Of a stretch of 43,300 bases of DNA, positions 33,854 through 42,445 are shown one piece after another. Where the stretch lies: contig CAMCHP010000021.1 of the NCBI GenBank assembly GCA_945874695.1, positions 1 through 43,300 of the forward strand, in the 5' to 3' direction. The DNA comes from Chryseobacterium gleum. GTDB lineage: Bacteria > Bacteroidota > Bacteroidia > Flavobacteriales_D > Sanyastnellaceae. How positions within the stretch are numbered: the stretch's first letter is position 1; each line of letters begins with the position of its first letter. The notes under the pieces were generated by a model. It made no database searches. It had not been told where the DNA came from and saw only the letters and a list, made by a program, of their open reading frames with translations. The position numbers and the translations under genes are program-made.

Positions 33854-35650
33854 TTATTTGATCAATACGCGTTGCGTCGAGCGAGCAGACCCGCGTTCGA
33901 ACACAACGAGGTAGGCACCGGGTGCAAAGTTTTGGGCGTCGAAAAAGAACTTCCGCTCGCCAGCGGCAAGTGTACCTTCGAACAATGTATGCACGACACG
34001 CCCCGTCACATCGGCCAAGTAAATGCGCGCTGGAGTAGCGCCATTTACCGCTACCGGTACGCAGGTAATTGCGCCGGCTGGATTCGGGAACACCGCTTGG
34101 AGCTCACCCAATTCCGCATCTGCTACATGTACGATTTCACCAACAACCTTAAAGCTCCAGTAGCCTTCAGGTGCTGGCATTGGACGCACTTGCACCTTTC
34201 CATCGGTTGACTCGCCTTTCACGTAGTAGTAAATTGTGGTTCCAACTGCTTGGGCAGGAATAAAGCCTTGCCAATCGTTTTCCCCGATTGCCGTCATTGC
34301 GACCTCCGTGTAATCGTCAGCGAGATTCGTTTTGTAGTAAAGGGTACCTGCAGCCACGCCAAAGCGGTGATTCATGTAAGCCACTACTTCGTAGTCGTTC
34401 AAATCATCTTCTGTGTCGTTGAGCGGAAGGTGGCTGATCAAGAGCGGATTGCTTGCGCCCACCTCGTGGGTAATGCAGTGCAGAGCTCCCGACTGTTGAA
34501 TGATGTTATTGGGTTGTGAATCGCAATCGATGCCAATGATGCTGTACCCGGGCAACGCTTCTTGGTAGATGCGCAAAGCCGTTGTATCGTACTGGGTGTA
34601 ATAGGTTGGCACCAAAACGGTTTTATTCACAAAAAGTGAGTTGGTGTAGGTTAGGTACCAGCCGTTCTCATCGGGGTAATTGCCGTTCGATTGTTGCGGT
34701 GGCGAAGGGATGCGGATCACCTTGAAAGGTGTGCCCCAGCGTGTGGTATAATTGCTCAACACATACTCAAGGTTCGCGTTGATTTGGGGGCCGTCGGCCA
34801 CACCTTCAGGGTACTCAGCCATGAGCAATGTCTCTTCATCGAGCAGCTTCATGTGCATGTCGATGTGGTGAATGCCGTCGTAGGGCAAGGTAGGCATGAG
34901 CACGTACTCTTCAATGCCCATGAACGAGCTCATGACGTTGAGCACGCCAGCTTCAAACTGCTCAGGGTATGGGCCCCACCATGAATTGCCACCGCTATTT
35001 TCGTCGACAATGAGTTCAGATGAAAATGCGGTTCCGAACCCATCAGACATGAAATTGCCTCCTGTGCCCATGAGTTCATAAGGAGCAGCAGTGGTGCCGT
35101 ACAAATCGATTCCGAGATAATTGGCAACGACTTCGGGCGAAACATCGTCATCAGGACGTGGGCGGTTGTAAATCCAATCAACAAGGAGTACGTCTTCAAC
35201 CCCATTTGCATATACGGTTGTTGCTGCGTAATCGCGGGCCCAAATGGTGTTCAGCGGCGCTTCAATGATGGTTACATTATCGAGGTTTGGGAGCGGCTGC
35301 CCGCCAGCGTTATTGCTCATCAAGTACGATTCTGTCGCATCCGGGTCTTCAGACAAAATGATGACCTCGCATTCAAGTTTTGCAGCTGCTGTGATGGCTT
35401 TCAGAATGGAAGGGAAAGCTTCCCAACCGATCATAAGTGCTTGTACCTCTTCCCATTCAGCCATTGTACGGAGGCTTTCATAGTCGGGCGGCGTTTCAAT
35501 GCCCCGTGCGGCTGGGCGCGTATATCCTGCTTTCACCGCCGCTTCAACTTCGGCTTGGGTCAATTGATGTGGCCAAGATTGAGGTGTCGTTTGAGCCGAC
35601 AATCCGGCCGCTAGGCCGAAAACACACAAAAGGGTAAAAATTCGTTGCAT
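33854..35650 (-). CDS. Secreted PPAD-like peptidylarginine/agmatine deiminase with T9SS tail
   Basis: 598 residues. Signal peptide MQRIFTLLCVFGLAAGLSAQ (1-20). Residues about 55-405 form a PAD_porph deiminase domain with WARDY (137-141, catalytic Asp140), HHIDMH (261-266) and nucleophile Cys392 in ALHCITHE. An Ig-like region (about 405-515) follows, then a C-terminal type IX secretion domain (about 525-598, opening FPNPAG). Arg163 and Arg165 in NRPRPDDD match by position the Arg pair that grips the substrate C-terminus in Porphyromonas gingivalis PPAD. It is therefore more likely to citrullinate peptides than to act on agmatine, but this is inference. Confidence 0.9.
   Translation of the reverse strand: MQRIFTLLCVFGLAAGLSAQTTPQSWPHQLTQAEVEAAVKAGYTRPAARGIETPPDYESLRTMAEWEEVQALMIGWEAFPSILKAITAAAKLECEVIILSEDPDATESYLMSNNAGGQPLPNLDNVTIIEAPLNTIWARDYAATTVYANGVEDVLLVDWIYNRPRPDDDVSPEVVANYLGIDLYGTTAAPYELMGTGGNFMSDGFGTAFSSELIVDENSGGNSWWGPYPEQFEAGVLNVMSSFMGIEEYVLMPTLPYDGIHHIDMHMKLLDEETLLMAEYPEGVADGPQINANLEYVLSNYTTRWGTPFKVIRIPSPPQQSNGNYPDENGWYLTYTNSLFVNKTVLVPTYYTQYDTTALRIYQEALPGYSIIGIDCDSQPNNIIQQSGALHCITHEVGASNPLLISHLPLNDTEDDLNDYEVVAYMNHRFGVAAGTLYYKTNLADDYTEVAMTAIGENDWQGFIPAQAVGTTIYYYVKGESTDGKVQVRPMPAPEGYWSFKVVGEIVHVADAELGELQAVFPNPAGAITCVPVAVNGATPARIYLADVTGRVVHTLFEGTLAAGERKFFFDAQNFAPGAYLVVFERGSARSTQRVLIK
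35601..35622. repeat. REP-like palindrome, copy 9, in a signal peptide
   Basis: AATC (with C before: CAATC), CGGCC (35605-35609), GCTA, GGCCG (35614-35618), AAAA. On the gene strand it encodes FGLAAG in the signal peptide of the deiminase. The CATC end has one extra A. Confidence 0.65.
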
Positions 35651-35672
35651 ATATACGTGTTGGTTTCGCGCA

Positions 35673-35704
35673 TGAAGGTACGTGAAAGTGGCGAAGCGAA
35701 CAAA
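35673..35704 (-). promoter_or_regulatory. Promoter of the deiminase gene
   Basis: On the minus strand, TTTG (plus 35701-35704), 20 nt, TACCTTCA (plus 35673-35680). Good spacing; two mismatches in the -7 box. Confidence 0.5.
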
Positions 35705-35736
35705 CCAAGCGTATCAAGAAACTGGAATCCTGACTT

Positions 35737-36390
35737 TCACATATCAGCGTTGTCGGTCCCGAGCAGCTGGCGCAACATTGCTTCGTCGAGCTCGTGTTTA
35801 CCCTGAAAAAAATGCATGCGATACTGAATTTTCGCTGCCTCGAAACGCTGCCTGAGGTCATCGACATCGTGTTGCTTGATGAAGGCATCGTCATCGCCAA
35901 TAACCACATCTACCCCCACGGTATTCAAGCGTTCAGCATTTTCAGGCAGCGGCAAATCGGGTGGAAAAGACCCCGCCCACAGCACCAACCGGTGAAACCG
36001 TTTTTCGGTGTCTGAGCAAAAGAACCGCACTGCTGTGGCTGCTCCTTGCGAAAAGCCTAACAAAATGCGATGCTGCACATTCCATTCGGGTTGTTTGAGC
36101 AGTTGATCGAGGTAGGTGTACTGGTCGGCAATGTCGTTGAGTCGGTCTTCTTTGGTCATCCACGACGCGCCAACGCGCCCTGACATTCCGTTCGTATAAA
36201 AGCGATGCAAACCTTCGGGAGCCACGACAAGCGAGCGTTTCCCAGCGAGCACTGAGAGTTTTTTGATGAAAAATTGCGGGTGTTGGCCATACCCGTGCAA
36301 AGCCATGATTAGCCGCCCCTCGGTATGCGCTTCACCGGCGGCAAAATAGCGCAAGGTGCGCGCAACTTGAATGTGGTGTTCAGTGATCAA
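35737..36390 (-). CDS. Alpha/beta hydrolase, phospholipase/carboxylesterase-like
   Basis: 217 residues. Oxyanion HGYGQ near residue 32, nucleophile GFSQG (catalytic Ser in LLGFSQGAA), Asp in IGDDDAF, and His in GKHELD complete the Ser-Asp-His triad. It matches the phospholipase/carboxylesterase (YpfH-like) family, cytosolic. The start chosen is a TTG at 36390 that overlaps the upstream gene's TGA stop (TTGA); a longer TTG start 13 codons earlier would run into that gene. Last gene of the operon beginning with mltF. Confidence 0.8.
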   Translation of the reverse strand: MITEHHIQVARTLRYFAAGEAHTEGRLIMALHGYGQHPQFFIKKLSVLAGKRSLVVAPEGLHRFYTNGMSGRVGASWMTKEDRLNDIADQYTYLDQLLKQPEWNVQHRILLGFSQGAATAVRFFCSDTEKRFHRLVLWAGSFPPDLPLPENAERLNTVGVDVVIGDDDAFIKQHDVDDLRQRFEAAKIQYRMHFFQGKHELDEAMLRQLLGTDNADM

Positions 36391-37040
36391 TACGCGATTT
36401 CGACGTAAGTTGTTTGAAAGGCCGCGCAAAACACAGAATCAACGGTCGAGGTTTCTTCCAGTTTATACACATCATAAACATAGGTCAAATTGTAATCGCC
36501 ATGCAGTTTGCAGGTGAATACAGAATCAACCTCCATGCCCTCCAAATTCACCCATGCATTGTCGCAGCACGCACATGTGAACAGTGCGTTGAGCTTACGA
36601 AACCTGAGCAAATCATCTTCAGTTGAAGGAGAGGCGTTGATGAAACGAAAACTCACCGTGGCTTCAGGGGTAAGACTTGCATTGAATGAGTAGGGTTCGT
36701 TCGGAGTTAAGTTATCAGGGTTCACCTCGATGGTGCGCGAAAAATAGCCTGTTTTCTGAAGTGTAATTTGATAGGTAAGCGCATTCTTTCGAGGAAAAGT
36801 CAGCTCGAAACTTCCGTCAGCTGCGGTCGTCACTTGTGCCGCTGTTGTGAGTGCGCCGCTCAGCGTGCCTCCTTCGAGGGTTTGCTCATCAATGCGAACC
36901 GAAACACCTGCCAAACCTGCTTGATGGCGGCTATCGACGATTTTTCCCTGAATGATGTAATCAAGGTTTTCTGCCTTACGGCAGGATGGGAACAACATTC
37001 CAAGGAGTGTAAAAACGAGAAAGACGTTGAGCTTAGTCAT
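36387..37040 (-). CDS. Lipoprotein with carboxypeptidase-regulatory-like domain
   Basis: 217 residues. Signal MTKLNVFLVFTLLGMLFPSC with lipobox Cys20. Residues about 28-120 form a carboxypeptidase regulatory-like (transthyretin-like) beta domain: IQGKIVDSRHQAGLAGVSVRI and TTAADGSFELTFP. The rest has three Cys and an Ig-like look; it is unassigned. Its ATG overlaps the mltF stop by 4 nt (ATGA), and its stop overlaps the esterase start. The lipobox codon lies in a REP-like repeat. Confidence 0.75.
   Translation of the reverse strand: MTKLNVFLVFTLLGMLFPSCRKAENLDYIIQGKIVDSRHQAGLAGVSVRIDEQTLEGGTLSGALTTAAQVTTAADGSFELTFPRKNALTYQITLQKTGYFSRTIEVNPDNLTPNEPYSFNASLTPEATVSFRFINASPSTEDDLLRFRKLNALFTCACCDNAWVNLEGMEVDSVFTCKLHGDYNLTYVYDVYKLEETSTVDSVFCAAFQTTYVEIAY
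36967..36988. repeat. REP-like palindrome, copy 10, in a lipoprotein signal
   Basis: CTGCC (36971-36975), TTAC, GGCAG (36980-36984), GATG. Read on the gene strand it is the opposite orientation from the other signal-peptide copies (CATC first) and encodes PSCRKAE, again with the lipobox Cys. Confidence 0.8.
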
Positions 37041-38473
37041 TCGATGGATTGGTACTCTCGGTATTTACTGAAGACGTTTCTGACGTAGTTCACGGGTTCG
37101 GTGCATCGGCAATAGCCGTGTCGAATTCCGGGTATGTCAGCGTATGTGCCATCATGTTTTAACAACAAGCAGTCGGCTACATTGTTGCCCCACACATTGG
37201 GATCTTTACCAATATGCTCAGCAATGACACGTGCGTCTTCAATATGCCCCGGCCCGATGTTGTACGATGCCAAGATAAAGTTAACACGTTCATTGGGATC
37301 TTCAACCGTTTTGCGCCAATAACGATCGAGGTATTTCAAGTAGGCCACCCCTGCTTTGATATTTGCTTCGCGGGTGTGGGTGGTATCAATGCCGAAGCGC
37401 TCGGCCGTTGCGGGCATCATTTGCATGAGACCGAAGGCACCTGCCCACGACCGTGCCTCTGGGTTAAATCGCGACTCTTGGTAGATCATTGCGGCAAGCA
37501 GGCGCCAATCCCAATCCAGTTCGGCACTGAACTTGCGAATGGCGTCATCGTATTCGGAGATCTTTCCGCCGTCGAGTGACGAGTAAGCGCTCATCACCCG
37601 GGCAGCTTGGTCTTTGGTCGCCAAGAAATACTTGTGGTATAGAAATTTGCGTTTACGGGCCGTTGCTTGGTCAGTGATCCAAGCATCTAGGGCAAGACGT
37701 AAGCTGTCGGCATCTTTGCGAATGGCCCAGGCGATGGGTTCGGGTTCACTCAGGGCAAATGAAACGTCGAGATTCGGATAATACGACGCATTGAGCAGCG
37801 CCATGTTCTCGTCGGCGATGGTGTGATCAATTTGACCTTCGGCCACTAAGCGAATCAACTGCTCGCTGGTAATGTTTCCGCTGGCTTGAATGATTTCAGG
37901 GCCTATTCCTTCGGCCTCTTTTCGATCGACCAATTGTTTGTGAAAAGTTGAAAAGGCATGCACGTATACTTCTCGCGCATTCAGTTGATTCCACGTTGTA
38001 ATGAGTGAATCGGAGATTTGGCTTTTGCTCATGCTACGGTACCCTTCGGGTTTGCGTTGCACAAGCACCTGACGTGTTTCGCTCAGCGGTTGGGTGAAAC
38101 TCACGCGGTCGAGTCGAGCAGGACTGGCTGTAAGGTTGCAAGCAATGATGTCGCCTTCACCTTGGTTGAGCTGATCGAACATCGCATTGAGGTCATCGAG
38201 TAGTTTCACCTCGAGGTTGAGGCCGTGATCTTTGGCGAAGGCGCGGAGCAATTCATAATCGTAGCCCATGGCTTGCCCACGAAAGAGGTAAAAAGAAGCT
38301 GAGGTGTTTTCGGTGAGCACCGTAAGCGTGCCTTTTTCTTGCAGATCAGGCAGATCAGGCAAGCGCACTTGTTCAGTTTTGCCTGAACGTTCGTGGCGGC
38401 GATCATCGCAGGCATAAAGCACAACAACAACGGCAACCACGCATACCAAGGATGCAATGATCTTAGTGTTCAC
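37037..38473 (-). CDS. mltF: MltF-type lytic transglycosylase lipoprotein
   Basis: 478 residues. Lipobox Cys22 in VVLYAC. Residues about 48-285 are a periplasmic solute-binding (SBP_bac_3) domain, and about 315-470 a lytic transglycosylase domain with catalytic Glu333 in YQESRFNPEA, then GLMQMMPATA and ASYNIGPGHI. This is the two-domain layout of MltF, which cuts peptidoglycan between MurNAc and GlcNAc. The start is a GTG, the only one giving a complete signal. It leads an operon with the two genes after it. Confidence 0.9.
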   Translation of the reverse strand: MNTKIIASLVCVVAVVVVLYACDDRRHERSGKTEQVRLPDLPDLQEKGTLTVLTENTSASFYLFRGQAMGYDYELLRAFAKDHGLNLEVKLLDDLNAMFDQLNQGEGDIIACNLTASPARLDRVSFTQPLSETRQVLVQRKPEGYRSMSKSQISDSLITTWNQLNAREVYVHAFSTFHKQLVDRKEAEGIGPEIIQASGNITSEQLIRLVAEGQIDHTIADENMALLNASYYPNLDVSFALSEPEPIAWAIRKDADSLRLALDAWITDQATARKRKFLYHKYFLATKDQAARVMSAYSSLDGGKISEYDDAIRKFSAELDWDWRLLAAMIYQESRFNPEARSWAGAFGLMQMMPATAERFGIDTTHTREANIKAGVAYLKYLDRYWRKTVEDPNERVNFILASYNIGPGHIEDARVIAEHIGKDPNVWGNNVADCLLLKHDGTYADIPGIRHGYCRCTEPVNYVRNVFSKYREYQSIE

Positions 38474-38523
38474 AAGATAGTATACGATGAAAAGGGGGCA
38501 ATTGTTATAACACCCGCAAAATT

Positions 38524-39327
38524 TTAGCGGCGATCAACCTTCTCGGTAATGCTATCAAAGCTCACGTAGTAGAAGCCTTTGGGCATGCTGCTCAAATCAA
38601 TTCCTGTTCCAAAACCACGCTTGATGATTTGGCCGTACTCGTTGTACAATTCATAGTTGGTTTCTGCGCTGAACTTGATTGACTTGGTTTTCTTGTCGTA
38701 GGTTTGGGTTACAGGAGCTTTCGAAGCCATGTATTCTGCGGGAGGCGAAACACGATCTCCCCCACCTTCTTGGCCTTTTTGAACCACGCGGAATTTGTTG
38801 GTTCCAGAAACGGGCGTTGTTTGAAACGCGTAGCTGTTTTTCACTGAGGTGCCTTTGCCGGTTACTTCACCTACGTTTACCCACTTGTTCCACTTATACT
38901 GTTGAACCACAAAAGGCAGTTTCCCTTGTTCGTTCAAGGTTTCCCAGGTCAACATCCCTGCGGCATCGATTTGAATGGAAGCCGTTTCAAAGGTAGGACG
39001 CGGTTCAAGCGCCCCTGGATTGAGCACGCGGGGTTCGCAACCGTCTTTGTGCTTGATCACGATGACGACATTGTCACCCAATTTCAATCCGTAAACGCTA
39101 AGGTCAATTTCAAACGCCGTCGAATTCACCTCATCTGAACTCACCTCGCCATTCACTGTCACTTCGTAAACACAGAACCCTACACCCTCGGCAGCGATTG
39201 AATTTACAACGAAAATGTTCTTTTGCTGATACTTTCCTTCGAGCACGACGCTGCCTGCAAGTGCGCCGTAGACAGGCAAAAGCATAAGTATAATCAACGT
39301 GTATAGTAGCCTCATCATCCCGGTCAT
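38524..39327 (-). CDS. Exported protein with a T9SS-like C-terminus
   Basis: 267 residues. Signal peptide ends about GALA (residue 24). The middle has beta-sandwich features and paired Cys (GFCVYE, KDGCEP). The last 70 residues (SIKFSAETNYELYNEYGQIIKRG, then FYYVSFDS) look like a type IX secretion sorting domain without the usual PNP opening. No function is recognised. ATGs at 39327, 39318 and 39315 are possible; all keep the signal. TATATTTG (plus 39343-39350) lies 15 nt upstream of the first. Confidence 0.7.
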   Translation of the reverse strand: MTGMMRLLYTLIILMLLPVYGALAGSVVLEGKYQQKNIFVVNSIAAEGVGFCVYEVTVNGEVSSDEVNSTAFEIDLSVYGLKLGDNVVIVIKHKDGCEPRVLNPGALEPRPTFETASIQIDAAGMLTWETLNEQGKLPFVVQQYKWNKWVNVGEVTGKGTSVKNSYAFQTTPVSGTNKFRVVQKGQEGGGDRVSPPAEYMASKAPVTQTYDKKTKSIKFSAETNYELYNEYGQIIKRGFGTGIDLSSMPKGFYYVSFDSITEKVDRR

Positions 39328-39342
39328 TGGTCAAGGAAAGTT

Positions 39343-39350
39343 CAAATATA
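39343..39350 (-). promoter_or_regulatory. -7 box of the gene at 39327
   Basis: TATATTTG on the minus strand, exact TAnnTTTG match, 15 nt before the ATG. Confidence 0.55.
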
Positions 39351-39383
39351 CTTTTTTTTACAGACCAAAGTAAGACTGTTTGC

Positions 39384-39995
39384 TCAATCTATGATGTCCT
39401 TTCCCTGAGAGGCAAAGCTAATTATTTTCTCAGAACACCTTCGTTGAAGTTCGGGGAAAATGCGCTGAAAACCTGCATTAAAACGATTGAACGCGGCGTC
39501 ATAAGCTGGAATTACACCGTCAAAGCCGATATCCCCGCCGTAGCGCCGTTCCATGCGTTGCAAAGCGAAGGCAATTCCCTCGGTGGTTTGGTAAGACGTG
39601 AGCCAATCTTCTTGGGTGAAGAAATGCAGCATGTGTTTGCAGTTGTTGGGCATCACATCGCTATGCCGCTGCAGTATTTCATACGATGTTTGGGCAAACT
39701 TCTCGAGGGGCAAAGCAGCAAACGCCGCCCAGTTGGAGGCGAGCAAATGGTCGTACATCATATCTAAAGCTATGCCTGCGTACTTGCCGCATACGGGATG
39801 CAGTATACTGCGCAAGTCAGCAGAAACAGGGTGCTCATCGGTAAAACTATCGATGAGGCGGTGAAGCAGCACACCGTTTGCATACCCCCGCGGCAAGGTT
39901 CGCCACGTCGATGCTTTGAAGAAGTCGCCCATAAAGTTGCCCGTGATTAGCGCCTCATCGGCGCCACTCAAATAAATATGGGCTAAAAAATTCAT
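39384..39995 (-). CDS. acpH: Acyl-carrier-protein phosphodiesterase
   Basis: 203 residues, typical for AcpH, which removes the phosphopantetheine arm from acyl-carrier protein. It opens MNFLAHIYLSG and contains GNFMGDFF (19-26), LLHRLIDSFTDEHP (43-56) and LDMMYDHLLASNW (77-89), with the conserved His/Asp residues of this HD-like family. It starts 2 nt after the upstream lipoprotein gene. Confidence 0.9.
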   Translation of the reverse strand: MNFLAHIYLSGADEALITGNFMGDFFKASTWRTLPRGYANGVLLHRLIDSFTDEHPVSADLRSILHPVCGKYAGIALDMMYDHLLASNWAAFAALPLEKFAQTSYEILQRHSDVMPNNCKHMLHFFTQEDWLTSYQTTEGIAFALQRMERRYGGDIGFDGVIPAYDAAFNRFNAGFQRIFPELQRRCSEKIISFASQGKDIID

Positions 39996-39997
39996 GG

Positions 39998-41107
39998 CTA
40001 TTCGGTGATTCCGCGCAAGCGATTGACCTCGCGCATCACCGCTTCGGTATATTCAAAGTCGAAGACGATCATGTCTTCTTCAGGCTGATACGCTGCCGTG
40101 CCTAGAATTTGATTGGCCATATAGTTCTCAATCTCCGCATTTTCAGGCTGGAAGAGGTTGATGGTGAGCGCGCTGAGAAAACCGACTTCAGCGGCTTCCA
40201 TGTTCCGGGTATCAATTTGAATGCGCTTGTGCACATGGTCAGGTGCGGTGAAATCGAGGATGTACACTCCGCCAAGGCGCAACTCAATATCGAACGTACC
40301 TTGATCGCAGCGCATGTTCGCTTTGGTTTTCACCCCATTGACATCTGACTCAACCGAAACTGTACCGGCAATCGGGTTCTGCAATTCATCGACCAAGTCT
40401 CCAAAAACCCATACGTGGGTTTGGTAAGGAAAAAGGTCAGATTGGGGTTCGAGGCCGAGATAAGCTTGAGCCGGCATGCGCACGCAATCACGGTCATAAC
40501 CTGACGGATCAAAGGTGAGCGCTTTATCGCTGCGTACTGCGGTGGCAACGTATGACACTTCGGCATCGCGCAGCGTGTACCAATACTTGAGTGGCAAGCC
40601 TGGAAAACTGCGGATATCGAACCACAAATTGGGTAGCTCGTCGGTAATCAGCACATCGGTGCGCTCTTCGTCATTATCGGTGATGGAAGCACCGCGATAG
40701 GCTTTATAACCTAAAATCTCGTCGCGTTTATCTTCACTGTAGTGATAGGTACTGTCGACCTCATCTCCTTCCCAAAGTTCTAGGAGTTCGCCTTCGACCA
40801 GGGTGCACACACAAAAATTCTCATCAAACTCGCGCACGTACAACTGCTCACCATTGTACCACATGTGAAAATTGCCAATCAAGGCTTCGCGCTGTGAACT
40901 GAAGTGGGTGCTATCGTACATGACGTAGCTGAATTGCTCCGCAAAGTAGGTGTGCACCAAAGCCAGCGCGCCCGTGTCTGGGCATTGCACATCGTAGTCA
41001 ACCACAATGGGGAATTCAAGCTTGGTTCGCTGGCCTGTGCATGATAGGAGCAGACATCCGCCCGCCAAGGGCGCAAGAAAAAAAACTACGAAAGAACGAA
41101 AGTTCAT
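39998..41107 (-). CDS. Lipoprotein of unknown function
   Basis: 369 residues. Signal MNFRSFVVFFLAPLAGGC gives lipobox Cys18 (a second candidate, LLLSC, is 5 residues later). The mature part has DEILGYKAYRG and ITDELPNLWFDIRSFPGLPLKYWYTL, which recall the GLPGLI/DUF4412 outer-membrane-associated group, then a regulatory-like beta domain near 240-300. A weak CATCTTTG box lies upstream. The signal ends inside a REP-like repeat. The frame is open further upstream, but only this ATG gives a signal. Confidence 0.75.
   Translation of the reverse strand: MNFRSFVVFFLAPLAGGCLLLSCTGQRTKLEFPIVVDYDVQCPDTGALALVHTYFAEQFSYVMYDSTHFSSQREALIGNFHMWYNGEQLYVREFDENFCVCTLVEGELLELWEGDEVDSTYHYSEDKRDEILGYKAYRGASITDNDEERTDVLITDELPNLWFDIRSFPGLPLKYWYTLRDAEVSYVATAVRSDKALTFDPSGYDRDCVRMPAQAYLGLEPQSDLFPYQTHVWVFGDLVDELQNPIAGTVSVESDVNGVKTKANMRCDQGTFDIELRLGGVYILDFTAPDHVHKRIQIDTRNMEAAEVGFLSALTINLFQPENAEIENYMANQILGTAAYQPEEDMIVFDFEYTEAVMREVNRLRGITE
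41055..41080. repeat. REP-like palindrome, copy 11, in a lipoprotein signal
   Basis: CATC (41055-41058), CGCCC, 5-nt loop GCCAA, GGGCG (41069-41073), CAAG. On the gene strand it encodes LAPLAGGC, and GATG supplies part of the Gly-Cys lipobox. Confidence 0.7.
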
Positions 41108-41151
41108 TTGGTGAGGGATTGATTTGCAGATGTACAAAGATGCGAAATCGC

Positions 41152-41159
41152 TAACTTTC
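41152..41159 (+). promoter_or_regulatory. -7 box of the two-component operon
   Basis: TAACTTTC, one mismatch (final C), 5 nt before the ATG at 41165. Confidence 0.45.
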
Positions 41160-41164
41160 GCGCC

Positions 41165-42445
41165 ATGCAACGACGTACGATTTACCTTTTGATCATTTTG
41201 GCGGTGTTTTCGCTGACCGGCGTTGTCATAACTCAAATTTATTGGGTCAAGGAAGCTTACAGCTTAGAAGAACGCAAATTCAACGACCGTGTTGTTATCG
41301 CCATGTCGGCAGTGGTTGACCGCATTCAAGAGGCCAACCGCGACAGCGCATTGGTTGAGCCTGTAAATCAGGTGTCATCGGCTTTTTATGTGGCCAACAT
41401 CAACGACACCCTCCACCCCTATTATTTGGAGACCCTGTTGCGTGAAGAATTCGAAAACCTCAATCTGAACGAGGAGTTTGAATACGCCATTTACGACTGT
41501 TTCAGCGATTCGATTGTGTATGGTGCGCGCATCAATACGCAGAAGGGAATTCGAAGTAATCCTGAAGATGTGACCTCCCAAAAACGTTTCAACCGCGACG
41601 GGCATTATTTTGGCATCTACTTTCCTTCAAAGCAGAATGTACTGATTCGCCAGATGGATGTTTGGGTCGCTTCGAGTGTGCTGATCATACTTGTGGTGGT
41701 GTTCTTCTCTTATGCCATCGCCATAATTTTGAAGCAAAAACGCTTGTCAGAGGTCAAAACCGACTTCATCAACAACATGACGCACGAGCTCAAAACGCCC
41801 ATTTCGACCATTGCCATTAGCAGTGAAATGCTCTTGCGCGAGGACGTGAAAAATGATGAAGAGCGACGTAATCAATACGCCACCATCATCCAGCATGAAA
41901 ACGACCGTTTGAAAAATCAAGTTGAACGCGTGCTGCAGGTTGCCACCCTTTCACCCGAGGCCTTGAAAGTTCAGCGCGAGCCGATCGATATGCATGAGGT
42001 GATTCAAGAGGCATTGGCAGTGCTTGAGGTTCATTTAGAAGACCGCGGAGGTAAAATCGAACGCCAATTGCACGCCAAAGAAGTTTGGGTGAAAGGCGAT
42101 CGCGTGCACCTCACGAATTTGGTGCACAACTTGCTCGACAATGCCATTAAATATACTGAAAAAACCCCTCAAATCAAAATTTCTACGCGCAACAAGGGGA
42201 ATACAATCGAATTGATGATTGCCGACAATGGCATTGGCATTGACTCGCGGCACATTAAAATGATCTTTGATAAGTTTTTTCGCGTACCCACCGGAAACGT
42301 GCACGATGTGAAAGGTTTTGGATTGGGCTTGTTTTATGTCAAAACAGTGGTTGACGCTCATGGCGGACAAGTCAGCGTTAAAAGTGAACGCGGCAAAGGC
42401 AGTCAATTCACCGTGCGTTTACCCCTTCAAACGAATGAACAATGA
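41165..42445 (+). CDS. Sensor histidine kinase, RprX-like
   Basis: 426 residues. Membrane helices at about 6-27 and 169-189 enclose a sensor domain of about 140 residues. The kinase core has phospho-acceptor His207 in MTHELKTPIS, N box LVHNLLDNAIKYT (319-331), G1 ADNGIGI (353-359) and G2 GFGLGLF (384-390). It resembles Bacteroides RprX in layout. The partner regulator overlaps by 4 nt. The signal is unknown. Confidence 0.9.
   Translation: MQRRTIYLLIILAVFSLTGVVITQIYWVKEAYSLEERKFNDRVVIAMSAVVDRIQEANRDSALVEPVNQVSSAFYVANINDTLHPYYLETLLREEFENLNLNEEFEYAIYDCFSDSIVYGARINTQKGIRSNPEDVTSQKRFNRDGHYFGIYFPSKQNVLIRQMDVWVASSVLIILVVVFFSYAIAIILKQKRLSEVKTDFINNMTHELKTPISTIAISSEMLLREDVKNDEERRNQYATIIQHENDRLKNQVERVLQVATLSPEALKVQREPIDMHEVIQEALAVLEVHLEDRGGKIERQLHAKEVWVKGDRVHLTNLVHNLLDNAIKYTEKTPQIKISTRNKGNTIELMIADNGIGIDSRHIKMIFDKFFRVPTGNVHDVKGFGLGLFYVKTVVDAHGGQVSVKSERGKGSQFTVRLPLQTNEQ

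Noticed and set aside
37214-37579. Open frame opposite mltF
   Set aside because: Antisense to a conserved enzyme; no independent evidence.
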